Source: Alphaproteobacteria bacterium (GTDB taxonomy: Bacteria; Pseudomonadota; Alphaproteobacteria; UBA8366; Aestuariispiraceae). Taken from it: 64,000 nucleotides of DNA. The position numbers and the translations under genes are program-made. Shown piece by piece: positions 42,874 to 52,234 of this stretch (position 1 is the first letter of the stretch; the number at the start of each line of letters is the position of its first letter). The DNA lies in the NCBI GenBank assembly GCA_006844765.1, contig SPJV01000101.1:1-64000 (forward strand), given 5' to 3'. The notes under the pieces are model-generated. The model was not told the DNA's origin. It did no database searches and saw nothing but the letters and a program-made list of their open reading frames with translations.

Positions 42874-44489
42874 GTTGCAACAACCCCACTTGTATCGGCC
42901 TTCATATCCAAGGCAGCGGCCATCAAAGCTTTTGTATAGGAATCACGCGGCGCATCGAAAATCGCCTCCGTCGGTCCTTGTTCGATCACCTTGCCATCGC
43001 GCATCACAATGACCTCATCCGACATGGCGCGAACCACCTTCAGGTCATGGCTGATGAACAGATAAGCCAGCTGGTGCCGGGCCTGCAGATCCCGCAACAG
43101 ATCGACGATCTGCGCCTGCACAGACATATCAAGCGCGGAGGTCGGCTCATCCAACACCACGAAACGCGGCTTCAAGACGAGCGCGCGGGCAATCGCGATG
43201 CGCTGCCGCTGTCCGCCGGAGAATTCATGCGGATAGCGATGACGCATATCCGGATCCAGACCGACTTCCACCAAGGCATCGCACACATGCTGTTCCCGTT
43301 CGGCTGAACTGCCGCCAACGCCATGAACTTCCAACCCTTCGCCAATGATCTCTGCAATCGACATGCGCGGACTCAAGCTGCCGAAGGGGTCCTGGAAAAC
43401 AACCTGCATGCGTTGGCGAAGCGGGCGTAAATCTCCGCCATCGACACCATCAATGCTGTCGCCTTCGAACCGGATCGCCCCTTCGCTATGGATGAGCCGA
43501 AGCAGCGCCATGCCAAGCGTCGTCTTGCCTGAGCCACTTTCTCCGACGACACCAACCGTTTGACCCTCGCGCACAGTGACGGAAATCCCATCCACTGCCT
43601 TCACATGATCGACAACGCGTCGGAACAACCCTTTCTTGATCGGGAACCAGACTTTCAACGCATCGCCTGCCATAATGATGGGGGCATCAGCCGGTGGCGG
43701 CTCCTTACGCCCCGTTGGCTGAGCGGCGAGCAGGCGTTTGGTGTAATCATGGGTTGGCGTATCGAAGACGTTCGTGACTGAGCCAGCCTCCACAATCTCC
43801 CCCGCCTGCATGACCGCGACGCGGTCCGCGATATGCCGGACAATGCCCAGATCATGGGTGATGAACAGAATCGACATGCCGAAGCGCTTCTGCAAGTCCT
43901 TCAAGAGCTTCAGAATCTGCGCCTGAATTGTAACATCCAACGCCGTCGTCGGCTCATCAGCGATCAGGATATCCGGCTCATTCGCCAAAGCCATCGCGAT
44001 CATCACCCGCTGCCGCTGCCCACCGGACAACTCATGCGGATAGGCGGTGAGGCGACGCTCCGGCGTCGGGATCCCGACCAGTTCCAGCAGTTCCAGCACC
44101 CGGGGGCGCGCGCGTTCCCGGCTCATCCCCTTATGCAGGATCAACGCTTCTGATATCTGTTTCTCAACCGTATGCAGCGGGTTGAGGGAAGTCATTGGCT
44201 CCTGAAAGATCATCGCGATCTCATTGCCGCGCACCCGGCGTAGATCAGGCTCCGGCGCGCCGATCAGCTCCGACCCCTGGTAGCGAATCGAGCCATTGGG
44301 ATGGGCCGCCGTCGGATAGGGCAGGAGCTGCAGGATCGAGAGCGCCGTGACCGACTTGCCCGATCCGCTTTCGCCGACCACAGCCAGCGTCTCCCCTTGT
44401 CCAAGCGATAAGGAGACATGCCGCACGGCTTCGACAGAGCCGCCGAAGGTGACAGAGAGATCATCTATGGTCAGGATCGGTTCAGACAT
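42870..44489 (-). CDS. yejF: ABC transporter ATP-binding protein with two ATPase domains (YejF-like)
   Basis: A 539-residue fusion of two oligopeptide-type ATPases. The first has Walker A GESGSGKSVTAL, signature LSGGQRQRVMIAMAL and Walker B ILIADEPTTALD. The second (from about 280) has GESGSGKTTLGMAL, FSGGQRQRIAIARAL and FVVLDEPTSALD. Oligopeptide-type tails (for example GSVTNVFDTPTHDYTKRLL) follow each domain. It powers uptake through YejB and YejE. The start lies 23 bases after the yejE stop. Confidence 0.92.
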   Translation of the reverse strand: MSEPILTIDDLSVTFGGSVEAVRHVSLSLGQGETLAVVGESGSGKSVTALSILQLLPYPTAAHPNGSIRYQGSELIGAPEPDLRRVRGNEIAMIFQEPMTSLNPLHTVEKQISEALILHKGMSRERARPRVLELLELVGIPTPERRLTAYPHELSGGQRQRVMIAMALANEPDILIADEPTTALDVTIQAQILKLLKDLQKRFGMSILFITHDLGIVRHIADRVAVMQAGEIVEAGSVTNVFDTPTHDYTKRLLAAQPTGRKEPPPADAPIIMAGDALKVWFPIKKGLFRRVVDHVKAVDGISVTVREGQTVGVVGESGSGKTTLGMALLRLIHSEGAIRFEGDSIDGVDGGDLRPLRQRMQVVFQDPFGSLSPRMSIAEIIGEGLEVHGVGGSSAEREQHVCDALVEVGLDPDMRHRYPHEFSGGQRQRIAIARALVLKPRFVVLDEPTSALDMSVQAQIVDLLRDLQARHQLAYLFISHDLKVVRAMSDEVIVMRDGKVIEQGPTEAIFDAPRDSYTKALMAAALDMKADTSGVVAT

Positions 44490-44512
44490 TGATGCCCGCC
44501 GGGCCTCCCTTG

Positions 44513-45592
44513 TTAAGAATGCGTCTTCCGAGGATCGAAGGCATCACGCACCGCTTCCCCGATGAAAACAAGCAGTGACAGCATAATGGCGATTACCAGG
44601 AAGCCTGTCAGCCCCAGCCAGGGGGCTTGAATATTTTCCTTCCCCTGCGCCAGAAGCTCACCCAGCGATGGCGAGCCCGGTGGCAGACCAAACCCCAGGA
44701 AGTCGAGGGAGGTCAAAGTGGTAACCGACCCGGCTGTGATGAAGGGCAGATAGGTCAAGGCCGCCACCATCGCATTGGGCAGCACGTGACGGCGCATGAT
44801 GGTCCTGTCGGGTAACCCCAAGGCACGGGCGGCCTTGATATAATCGAGATTGCGGGCGCGAAGCGTTTCCGCCCGGACAACACCAACCAACACGGTCCAG
44901 CTGAACAGCAACAGCAGCCCCAACAACCACCAGAAACTGGGGGTCACGATACTGGCGAGGATGATCAGCAGGAAGAGAACGGGCAGACCGCCCCAGACTT
45001 CGATCAACCGCTGCCCGACCAGATCCGTTACGCCACCATAGAACCCCTGGGCCAGCCCGACCCCCACCCCGACGACGGAACTGAATGCCGTCAGGATCAG
45101 CCCGAACAGGACCGATATGCGAAAGCCATAGATCAACCGCGCCACCACATCGCGGCCCTGATCGTCGGTGCCCAACCAATTATCGCTGCTCGGCGGCGCC
45201 GGCGCCGGGACGGGCAAATCCGCGATATGGGTGTCATAGCTATAGGGGATCAAAGGCCAGACGATCCAGCCATCCTCCTCAATCAGCTCGATCAGATAGG
45301 GATCCGTGTAAACCGCTTCCGATTCGAAATCACCGCCCAGATCGGTCTCGGAATAGGTCACCAGGGCAGGCACATAGAACTGACCTTGGGTGTAGACCAG
45401 CAGCGGCCGGTCATTTGCGACCAACTCCGCAAACAGGGATAGAACAAAGAAAATCGAAAAGAAGATGAAAGACCAGTAACCGCGCTTGTTCGCCTTGAAC
45501 TGACGGAGCCGTCGGGCAGTCAGGGGGGTCACGGTCCAAAACAGAAAATGATGCTTTTCGGGGATCGGTAACGCCATGTCGGTCATGCTCAC
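44513..45592 (-). CDS. yejE: ABC transporter permease YejE
   Basis: A 359-residue permease with a leading helix (about 38-57), the long periplasmic loop characteristic of YejE (about 60-140), and the DppC-type core of five helices. The EAA loop region is around RARNLDYIKAARALGLPDRTIMRRHVLPN. It pairs with YejB to form the peptide channel. The ATG overlaps the yejB stop by four bases. Confidence 0.92.
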   Translation of the reverse strand: MSMTDMALPIPEKHHFLFWTVTPLTARRLRQFKANKRGYWSFIFFSIFFVLSLFAELVANDRPLLVYTQGQFYVPALVTYSETDLGGDFESEAVYTDPYLIELIEEDGWIVWPLIPYSYDTHIADLPVPAPAPPSSDNWLGTDDQGRDVVARLIYGFRISVLFGLILTAFSSVVGVGVGLAQGFYGGVTDLVGQRLIEVWGGLPVLFLLIILASIVTPSFWWLLGLLLLFSWTVLVGVVRAETLRARNLDYIKAARALGLPDRTIMRRHVLPNAMVAALTYLPFITAGSVTTLTSLDFLGFGLPPGSPSLGELLAQGKENIQAPWLGLTGFLVIAIMLSLLVFIGEAVRDAFDPRKTHS

Positions 45593-46725
45593 CCCTCCCG
45601 CCGCTCGAAATCAATCCGGGGATCGATCAGGGTATAGGTGATATCGGTGACGAGGTTCATCACCAATCCCATCAGGGTAAAGATATAAAGGGTCGCGAAG
45701 ACAATCGGGTAATCGCGGTTGATCACCGCCTCGAACCCGAGCCGACCGAGCCCGTCCAGGGAAAAGATGATCTCGATCAGCAGGGAGCTGGTAAACAACA
45801 TCCCGATAAAGGCTGCCGGGAACCCTGCGATCACGATCAGCATTCCGTTGCGGAAGACATGGCCATATAGCACCCGCGCTTCCGACAACCCCTTGGCCCG
45901 CGCTGTCGTCACATATTGCATGCGAATCTGGTCGAGGAAGGAATTCTTGGTCAGCATTGCCAAACCGGCGAAGGCGCCGATCACCATCGCAATGACCGGT
46001 AAGACCAAATGCCAGAGATAATCAACGATACAGCTGGCCGAGACGACACATTCCGAGACAGAAGTGCCAAGGAACACATCGGATTGCAGCCCACGCAACG
46101 GGAACCAATCAAAGAAACGCCCACCGGCAAACAAGATCACCAGAACGATCGCGAACAGAAACCCCGGCACGGCGTTGCCCACAACAATCACGCCGGAAGT
46201 CCAGACATCGAAGCGGCTGCCATCCCGAACCGCCTTGGTGATGCCCAGCGGTATGGCGATCAGATAGACGATCAAGGTGCTCCAAACACCAAGCGAGATC
46301 GACACCGGTAGTTTCTCGACCACAAGGTCGACCACAGCCCTGTCCCGAAAGTAACTCTCGCCAAAATCAAAGGTCAGATAGTTCCGCATCATCAAAAGGA
46401 AGCGTTCATGCAGCGGCTTGTCGAAGCCGAACATACGCTCAATCTCAGCAATGAACTCAGGATCAAGTCCCTGGGACCCACGATAGGTACTGGAGCCACC
46501 AGCCGATCCGCTATTATCAGCCGCCGCGGAAGACGCCCCGATGACTTCTGAGCCGGTATTGCCGCTGATCCGACCCGCAGCGTCCCCCGCGCGCCCTTCG
46601 ATCTGCGCAATCATTTGTTCGACCGGACCGCCTGGCGCGAACTGAATAATCGTGAAATTCAGCACCATGATCCCGATCAGGGTCGGGACGATCAAAAGCA
46701 GTCGACGGAAAATATAGGCGAGCAT
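45589..46725 (-). CDS. yejB: ABC transporter permease YejB
   Basis: A 378-residue permease of the DppB type. The first helix (about 7-30) is followed by a Gly/Ser-rich periplasmic insert (about 45-95) containing SSTYRGSQGLDPEFIAEIERMFGFDKPLHER, also present in YejB of enterobacteria. The core carries NSFLDQIRMQYVTTARAKGLSEARVLYGHVFRNGM, the EAA loop, and ends DITYTLIDPRIDFERRE. It lies 15 bases after yejA. YejABEF imports peptides, and in enterobacteria microcin C. Confidence 0.93.
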   Translation of the reverse strand: MLAYIFRRLLLIVPTLIGIMVLNFTIIQFAPGGPVEQMIAQIEGRAGDAAGRISGNTGSEVIGASSAAADNSGSAGGSSTYRGSQGLDPEFIAEIERMFGFDKPLHERFLLMMRNYLTFDFGESYFRDRAVVDLVVEKLPVSISLGVWSTLIVYLIAIPLGITKAVRDGSRFDVWTSGVIVVGNAVPGFLFAIVLVILFAGGRFFDWFPLRGLQSDVFLGTSVSECVVSASCIVDYLWHLVLPVIAMVIGAFAGLAMLTKNSFLDQIRMQYVTTARAKGLSEARVLYGHVFRNGMLIVIAGFPAAFIGMLFTSSLLIEIIFSLDGLGRLGFEAVINRDYPIVFATLYIFTLMGLVMNLVTDITYTLIDPRIDFERREG

Positions 46726-46740
46726 CAGCTGATCACCCGC

Positions 46741-48591
46741 CTACTCCTGAACGGATGCCTTATCATCCGCAAGGGCCTTATCTTTCTCTGGATCAATCCA
46801 CCAGGAAAAGAACGTCATACCATCCTTCGGCACGACCGAAGGCAGGCCAAACTTGTCCCAATAGGCAATCCGATCAACTGAACTATGCCAATTCGGTATA
46901 ACGATATGCTGCCATTGCAATAACCGATCAAGCGCGCGTGTATGAGCAACCAAACTTTCGCGCGTCTTGGCGGCAATCAATTGCTCGACCAATGCGTCCA
47001 CTGCCAGGTTCTTTAGCCCTGAATAGTTTCGACCACCGGGCCGGTCCGCTGCCGGTGTGGTCCAATACTCCCGCTGCTCATTACCGGGAGAATCTGATTG
47101 GGCCCATCCCAGCACCACCATGTCAAAGTCGAAATCCGTCACGCGCTTCTGGTATTGCGCGGAATCTGACATTCGTACCGTCACCTCAACGCCCAAACGT
47201 TCCAGGTTCTTCTTGAAAGGCAAGACGATGCGCTCAAACAGCGGTGAGACCAAGAGAATCTCGAACTCCATCACCTCTCCGGTATCTTTCTTCGTCAGCT
47301 TCTTTGTCTTCTTATCGATGGTCCAACCAGCACCCTTCAGGAGTTGGATGGCAGTTCGAAGGTTGCTTCGAATGTTTCCATCACCCTTAGTTTCCGGCGG
47401 GTTGTATTCCGTTGTAAAAATCTCCTCCGGGACTTCGAATTCTTCCGAAAGGGTCTTGAGAATCTGAAGTTCTTCTCCCTCAGGCAGACCCGTTGCTGCC
47501 AGTTCAGAATTCTGGAAGTAACTGCGCGTCCTTGTGTATTGGCCATAGAACAATGTTTTGTTGGACCATTCGAAATCAAAGGCATATGCAAGCGCCTGCC
47601 GAACCGCTGAATCTTTGAAAATCGGACGTCGGGTGTTGAAGATAAAGGCCTGCATCGGAGCAAGTCTTTGATGGGGGAATTCGGCTTTCTTCACCAATCC
47701 GTCCCGCACTGCCTTAAAATCATACGCCGTCGCCCAACTCTTTGAAGAATTTTCGCTTCGGTAATCAAAGGCGCCTGTCTTGAATGCCTCTAACGCAACC
47801 TGTCGATCCTGATAATATTCAAAGCGGAGCGTATCAAAGTTATACATCCCCCTGCGGACCGGATGGTCTTTGGCCCAATAATCCGTCACACGCTCGTATT
47901 CGACATAGCGATCCGGTTCGAACGACTTGATCCGATAAGGTCCCGACGACAATGGAGGCTCCAGCGTGGTCTTAGTGAAATCGCGTGTTTCCCAATAATG
48001 CTTTGGCAGCACTGGAAGCTGCCCCAGTATCAATGGGAGTTCTCGGTTATCACCTTCTTCAAATCGAAAGGTCACTTGGCGAGGGCCCGTTTTTTCGACA
48101 ACTTCTACATTCGCGTAGTAGAAGCGGTATTCTGGATTACCCTGCTCCCGGAGGAGATTGAACGAGAAGATCACATCCTCGGGTGTAATCCGAGTCCCGT
48201 CATGCCACCGCGCCTCCCGATTTAGGGTAAAAGCAACCCAAGACCGGTCTTTCGGAATCTCAACTGTCTCTGCGATCAGACCGTATTTGGAAAACACCTC
48301 ATCCAGCGATTCGACGGTCAGAGTATCGTAGAGCATCAAAACGCCGGCGGCCGGGCGACCTTTCGGAATCATCGGATTAAAGCTGTCGAAACCGCCAGAA
48401 GACGAAAGCCTTAGAATCCCGCCTTTAGGGGCATCGGGGTTTACGTAGTCGAAATGGGTGAAATCTGCCGGATATTTCGGGTCGCCATGCATCGCGAGGC
48501 CATGGACTGGTTCGGCCAGGCTGGGGGTAATGACACTCCAAACGGCAACAAAACAGGCACTCAGAAAGCCAATCCGAAACTGCGTGATCAT
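46741..48591 (-). CDS. yejA: Periplasmic peptide-binding protein YejA
   Basis: A 616-residue solute-binding protein with a Sec signal (cleavage near SLA-EP, residue 26), then the SBP_bac_5 fold: DYVNPDAPKGGILRLSSSGGFDSFNP, LYDTLTVESLDE, FTLNREARWHDGTRITPEDVIFSFNLL, and RQALAYAFDFEWSNKTLFYGQYTRTRSYF. These are the features of the YejA/oligopeptide group. It heads the operon yejA-B-E-F-oxidoreductase-J protein. An AGGGG ribosome-binding site precedes the ATG. A small CCGCC-GAA-GGCGG hairpin lies at 48610-48622 in the leader. Confidence 0.9.
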   Translation of the reverse strand: MITQFRIGFLSACFVAVWSVITPSLAEPVHGLAMHGDPKYPADFTHFDYVNPDAPKGGILRLSSSGGFDSFNPMIPKGRPAAGVLMLYDTLTVESLDEVFSKYGLIAETVEIPKDRSWVAFTLNREARWHDGTRITPEDVIFSFNLLREQGNPEYRFYYANVEVVEKTGPRQVTFRFEEGDNRELPLILGQLPVLPKHYWETRDFTKTTLEPPLSSGPYRIKSFEPDRYVEYERVTDYWAKDHPVRRGMYNFDTLRFEYYQDRQVALEAFKTGAFDYRSENSSKSWATAYDFKAVRDGLVKKAEFPHQRLAPMQAFIFNTRRPIFKDSAVRQALAYAFDFEWSNKTLFYGQYTRTRSYFQNSELAATGLPEGEELQILKTLSEEFEVPEEIFTTEYNPPETKGDGNIRSNLRTAIQLLKGAGWTIDKKTKKLTKKDTGEVMEFEILLVSPLFERIVLPFKKNLERLGVEVTVRMSDSAQYQKRVTDFDFDMVVLGWAQSDSPGNEQREYWTTPAADRPGGRNYSGLKNLAVDALVEQLIAAKTRESLVAHTRALDRLLQWQHIVIPNWHSSVDRIAYWDKFGLPSVVPKDGMTFFSWWIDPEKDKALADDKASVQE

Positions 48592-48743
48592 GCGATACCC
48601 CTATACTCACCGCCGAAGGCGGCATCGACGTCAAAAGATGCTGTCCCGAGAAACTATGGGGAGTGATCACCGCCTTGACCAGGGTAAGTCCTGCATCGTG
48701 AACAAAAATCTCTGTGATCCGATGTTTTCGCCCTACAGGCCCA

Positions 48744-49223
48744 TCAGATCCTCTCATTCACGGGAGAAATCACAACCGCGATGCGGGCCAGGGACCCATC
48801 TTCCTCAAAGAATGGAAAAACCCCGCGGTAGACTGTGATGAAATCACGATCAGGGATCGGCAGCTGTGTCTCGGAATAAAGGGCATCACGACTATCGATC
48901 ACCCCCTGAAACTCCTTCTGGCGATCGGCATAGGCGTCCGCCGGCAGTCCTTCGCCAAGCTTTTTTCCTTGATAGTTGAAGCCGAAGATTTCCTGACAGC
49001 GACCGCCGCAAACCACACAATCATAGCCCCCGCTACCATCCGGTTTCATAAGCAGAATCCAAGGCAACACCTTCGGAAAATCGATTGGATCGAAAAGATG
49101 CCAGATAGCATGGGAAGCCGCCGGCAGGTCTGATGCGGATTTCCGGCAACCCATCCAAATCGCCGAGAAGGCGGCGACGGGATGGGTCGCGGGCAGGTTT
49201 GTTGCCTCGATATGCTGCAGCAC
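48744..49223 (-). CDS. PAS-domain protein (PAS_5-like)
   Basis: A 159-residue protein consisting of one PAS domain of the type common and multiplied in Rhodospirillales. It opens with FSAIWMGCRKSASDLPAASHAIWHLFDPIDFPKVLPWILLMKP, then GYDCVVCGGRCQEIFGFNYQGKKLGEG and YRGVFPFFEEDGSLARIAVVISP. No output domain is present. The GTG at 49223 is chosen because GGGAGA lies six bases upstream; the frame is open to a TTG at 49262. It follows the pnp terminator and precedes yejA by 152 bases. It probably senses a small ligand or redox state; partner unknown. Confidence 0.72.
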   Translation of the reverse strand: MLQHIEATNLPATHPVAAFSAIWMGCRKSASDLPAASHAIWHLFDPIDFPKVLPWILLMKPDGSGGYDCVVCGGRCQEIFGFNYQGKKLGEGLPADAYADRQKEFQGVIDSRDALYSETQLPIPDRDFITVYRGVFPFFEEDGSLARIAVVISPVNERI

Positions 49224-49306
49224 ATCAATTCTCCCAGAAACCACCCAACGAGAGTAAAGCAAATACGGTGGTCAACTTGCAACGGATAAATCAAAGCAGG
49301 TCGCCA

Positions 49307-49344
49307 CAAGAAAAAGAGGCACCGCCATTTCTGGCAGTGCCTCT
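49307..49344 (-). terminator. Intrinsic terminator of pnp
   Basis: On the minus strand AGAGGCACTGCC and GGCGGTGCCTCT pair with one mismatch around the loop AGAAAT and are followed by TTTTCTTGT. It lies 34 bases after the pnp stop. Confidence 0.9.
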
Positions 49345-49377
49345 CAATTCCGTCCAAACGGCTATTGCCGGATTGGA

Positions 49378-51591
49378 TTAGTCCCGACGCGGACGACGCG
49401 GGCGACGCGGGCGGTCATCACCACCGCCGTCCCGGTCACCGCCTTCGCGGCGGCCCCGGCCACTCTCTTCGTCTTCGGCACGGACAGCTTCTTCGATATC
49501 CTCACCTGATTCCTGATCGACTACCCGCATCGACAGACGGACTTTGCCGCGCTCATCAATACCCAGGCATTTGACCCAGACTTCGTCCCCTTCATTGGCG
49601 ACATCAGTCACCTGAGCGGTCCGGCCTTTGGCAAGTTCAGAGATGTGAACAAGCCCATCACGCTGACCAAGGAAGTTCACGAAGGCACCGAAATCCATGA
49701 CCTTCACGACCTTGCCGCGATAGATGACACCGGGCTCCGGCTCAGCAACGATGGATTTGATCCAATCGACCGCCTTGGCAGAAGCTTCCACATCGGAAGA
49801 AGCAACCTTGACCACACCATCGTCGTCAATGTCGACTTTACAGCCGGTGGTTTCCTGAATCTCACGGATGACCTTACCACCGGTACCGATGATTTCGCGG
49901 ATCTTGTCCTTCGGAACCTGCAGTGTGGTGATTCGCGGTGCGAAGTCAGAGACATCGTCACGACCGGAAGTGATCGCCTCAGCCATTTTGCCCAGAATGT
50001 GCATCCGACCATCTTTTGCCTGAGCCAGCGCCTGCTTCATGATATCTTCGGTGATCGACGTGATCTTGATATCCATTTGAAGCGAGGTGATGCCATCGGC
50101 GGTCCCGGCGACCTTGAAGTCCATGTCGCCCAGATGATCTTCATCGCCCAGGATATCCGTGAGAACCGCAACGCCGTCATCTTCCTTGATCAGGCCCATT
50201 GCGATACCGGCACAGGGCTTCTCAAGCGGAACACCGGCATCCATCATTGACATGGAGGTACCGCAAACCGTCGCCATGGAGGACGACCCGTTGGATTCCG
50301 TGATCTCCGACACAACGCGGACCGTATAAGGGAAATCTTCCTTGGACGGCAGCATCGGATGGATCGCACGCCAAGCAAGCTTGCCATGACCGATCTCACG
50401 ACGACCGGTGAAACCGAAACGTCCTGCTTCCCCAACTGAGTAAGGAGGGAAGTTATAGTGCAGCAGGAAGTTCTGGCGATATTCCCCTTCCAGCGCATCG
50501 ATGATCTGCTCATCCTGGCCGGTACCCAGCGTGGTAACCACCAGCGCCTGGGTTTCACCCCGAGTGAAGAGGGCCGAGCCGTGGGCGCGCGGAACAACAC
50601 CGGTTTCGCAGACGATCGGGCGAACATCTACCGTCGTCCGACCATCGATGCGATTGCCGGTCTTGATGATGTTGCCGCGAACAACGTCTTTTTCCAGGTT
50701 CTTGAAGAGCTTCGAGGCCAGTTCGAGATCGGCTTCTTCCTGCTCCAGGGTCGCCATTGCATCGGCCTTGACCGTGGAGACGGCTTCGACGCGATCCTGC
50801 TTGGCGGTGATCGCATAGGCATCGCGAAGACGATCCCCAGCAAGTTCTGCCAAACGGGCGGCCATTTCTTCCTTGCCTTCCGGAGGGGCCGGCAGGTCAT
50901 AGGGCTCTTTCGCGCTGGCTTCCGCCAGGTCGATGATCATGTCGATCACCGGCTGGAATTCGCGATGGCCGAACATGACGGCATCCAACATGGTTTCCTC
51001 GGTCAGTTCGTTGACCTCCGATTCAACCATCAGAACGCCTTCCTGGGTCCCGGCAACAACCAGGTCCATGGCACTGTCTTCCATCTGCGCCGAGGTCGGG
51101 TTGAGGACGAACTCGTCATCGACCATACCAACGCGGGCACCACCGATCGGGCCCATGAAAGGCGCGCCGGAAATGCACAGTGCTGCAGAAGCACCGATCA
51201 TCGCGGGGATGTCCGGATCATTTTCCAGATCATGGCTCAGAACCGTCAGGATCAGCTGGGTTTCGTTCCGGAAACCATCCGCGAAGAGCGGGCGGATCGG
51301 ACGGTCGATCAGACGCGAGGTCAGGACTTCCTTTTCCGCCGGACGGCCTTCACGCTTGAAGAAGCCGCCGGGAATTTTACCGGCAGCAAAGGTCTTTTCC
51401 TGATAGTGAACGCTGAGCGGGAAGAAATCGATCCCGGGCTTCGCGCTCTTCTGGAAGGTGGCGCAGCATAGCACCATGGTATCGCCATAAGTGGCCAGAA
51501 CCGCACCATCCGCCTGACGGGCAATCCGTCCGGTTTCCAGCGTCAGCTTGCGCCCACCCCACATCATCTCGCGTTTTTGAATATTGAACAT
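49378..51591 (-). CDS. pnp: Polyribonucleotide nucleotidyltransferase (PNPase)
   Basis: A 737-residue phosphorolytic 3'-5' exoribonuclease. Two RNase PH domains (FKREGRPAEKEVLTSRLIDRPIRPLF in the first; MMDAGVPLEKPCAGIAMGL and DILGDEDHLGDMDFKVAGT in the second) flank a helical domain. They are followed by KH (IIGTGGKVIREIQETTGCK) and S1 (YRGKVVKVMDFGAFVNFL) RNA-binding domains. The C-terminal tail is acidic, then arginine/glycine/aspartate-rich (GRGRREGGDRDGGGDDRPRRPRRP), a likely RNA or RNase E contact. It follows rpsO as in most bacteria. Confidence 0.96.
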   Translation of the reverse strand: MFNIQKREMMWGGRKLTLETGRIARQADGAVLATYGDTMVLCCATFQKSAKPGIDFFPLSVHYQEKTFAAGKIPGGFFKREGRPAEKEVLTSRLIDRPIRPLFADGFRNETQLILTVLSHDLENDPDIPAMIGASAALCISGAPFMGPIGGARVGMVDDEFVLNPTSAQMEDSAMDLVVAGTQEGVLMVESEVNELTEETMLDAVMFGHREFQPVIDMIIDLAEASAKEPYDLPAPPEGKEEMAARLAELAGDRLRDAYAITAKQDRVEAVSTVKADAMATLEQEEADLELASKLFKNLEKDVVRGNIIKTGNRIDGRTTVDVRPIVCETGVVPRAHGSALFTRGETQALVVTTLGTGQDEQIIDALEGEYRQNFLLHYNFPPYSVGEAGRFGFTGRREIGHGKLAWRAIHPMLPSKEDFPYTVRVVSEITESNGSSSMATVCGTSMSMMDAGVPLEKPCAGIAMGLIKEDDGVAVLTDILGDEDHLGDMDFKVAGTADGITSLQMDIKITSITEDIMKQALAQAKDGRMHILGKMAEAITSGRDDVSDFAPRITTLQVPKDKIREIIGTGGKVIREIQETTGCKVDIDDDGVVKVASSDVEASAKAVDWIKSIVAEPEPGVIYRGKVVKVMDFGAFVNFLGQRDGLVHISELAKGRTAQVTDVANEGDEVWVKCLGIDERGKVRLSMRVVDQESGEDIEEAVRAEDEESGRGRREGGDRDGGGDDRPRRPRRPRRD

Positions 51592-51909
51592 AAGTTACAT
51601 CTCTTTCTCTTGCATTCAGGAGCGAGCCCCCTTGGACCCTACCCCTGGGTGACGCCGCCGGCCTTCCGGCAGCCCACCCGTGCTGTTCGGGGCAGCGACG
51701 GATTTCGCCAACCCCTGTCAAACAGCAGCAAAACCCGGGCGTTCACGATTTGCCGCGCCCGAATCGGTCTAACGCCCCTCTTGATTGAGGGCTCCCCGTA
51801 TCAAGGGGCTGCGCTGTTCCACTGCTGAAATAGCCGGGACACTACTCCTGGTCCCGGAAAAGCGAAGGGGCGTCGAGATGTCCATCCCGCGCCCCTTTTG
51901 TGACCCACC
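51592..51909 (-). other. rpsO-pnp intergenic region with three hairpins
   Basis: A 318-base spacer. Three stems are visible: AAGGGGCG/CGCCCCTT (arms 51865-51872 and 51890-51897), CCGGGAC/GTCCCGG (51834-51840 and 51851-51857), and CCCCTCTTGAT/ATCAAGGGG with a bulge (51775-51785 and 51800-51808). On the transcript strand the first is followed by CGCTTTT, so it may end rpsO transcripts in part. The others could be RNase III or PNPase autoregulation targets, as known for pnp leaders in enterobacteria. No gene is seen. Confidence 0.5.
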
Positions 51910-52179
51910 TTAGCGGCGGATACCCAATTCGCCGATCAGCGTCTGATAACGATTGACGTCTTTGCGTTTGACGTAATCCAGAAGCCGGCGGCGCTTACCG
52001 ACCATGACCAACAGGCCACGGCGTGAATGGAAATCTTTCTTATGCGTCTTCAAGTGTTCGGTGAGGTTCGTAATCCGCTCGGTCAGGATGGCAACTTGAA
52101 CTTCGGGAGACCCGGTGTCGCCTTCTTGTGCTGCGTATTTACCAATAAGTTCACCTTTACGATCACTCGTAATCGACAT
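51910..52179 (-). CDS. rpsO: Ribosomal protein S15
   Basis: An 89-residue protein, the standard length. It shows the family sequence throughout: GDTGSPEVQVAILTERI, NLTEHLKTHKKDFHSRRGLL, VGKRRRLLDYVKRKD and YQTLIGELGIRR. It binds the 16S rRNA central domain early in 30S assembly. The ATG at 52179 is the family start; the frame continues open upstream without resemblance. It is followed by pnp on the same strand. Confidence 0.97.
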   Translation of the reverse strand: MSITSDRKGELIGKYAAQEGDTGSPEVQVAILTERITNLTEHLKTHKKDFHSRRGLLVMVGKRRRLLDYVKRKDVNRYQTLIGELGIRR

Positions 52180-52234
52180 GACACAACGTCCTTCTCTCGG
52201 CACCGCGGTTGAAAAAAATTTCTCCGGCGTGGCC

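Noticed and set aside
45589..46725. The Gly/Ser-rich periplasmic insert of YejB as a novelty
   Set aside because: From memory enterobacterial YejB has a similar insert (with a YRG-G-GLDPE segment), so it is a family feature.
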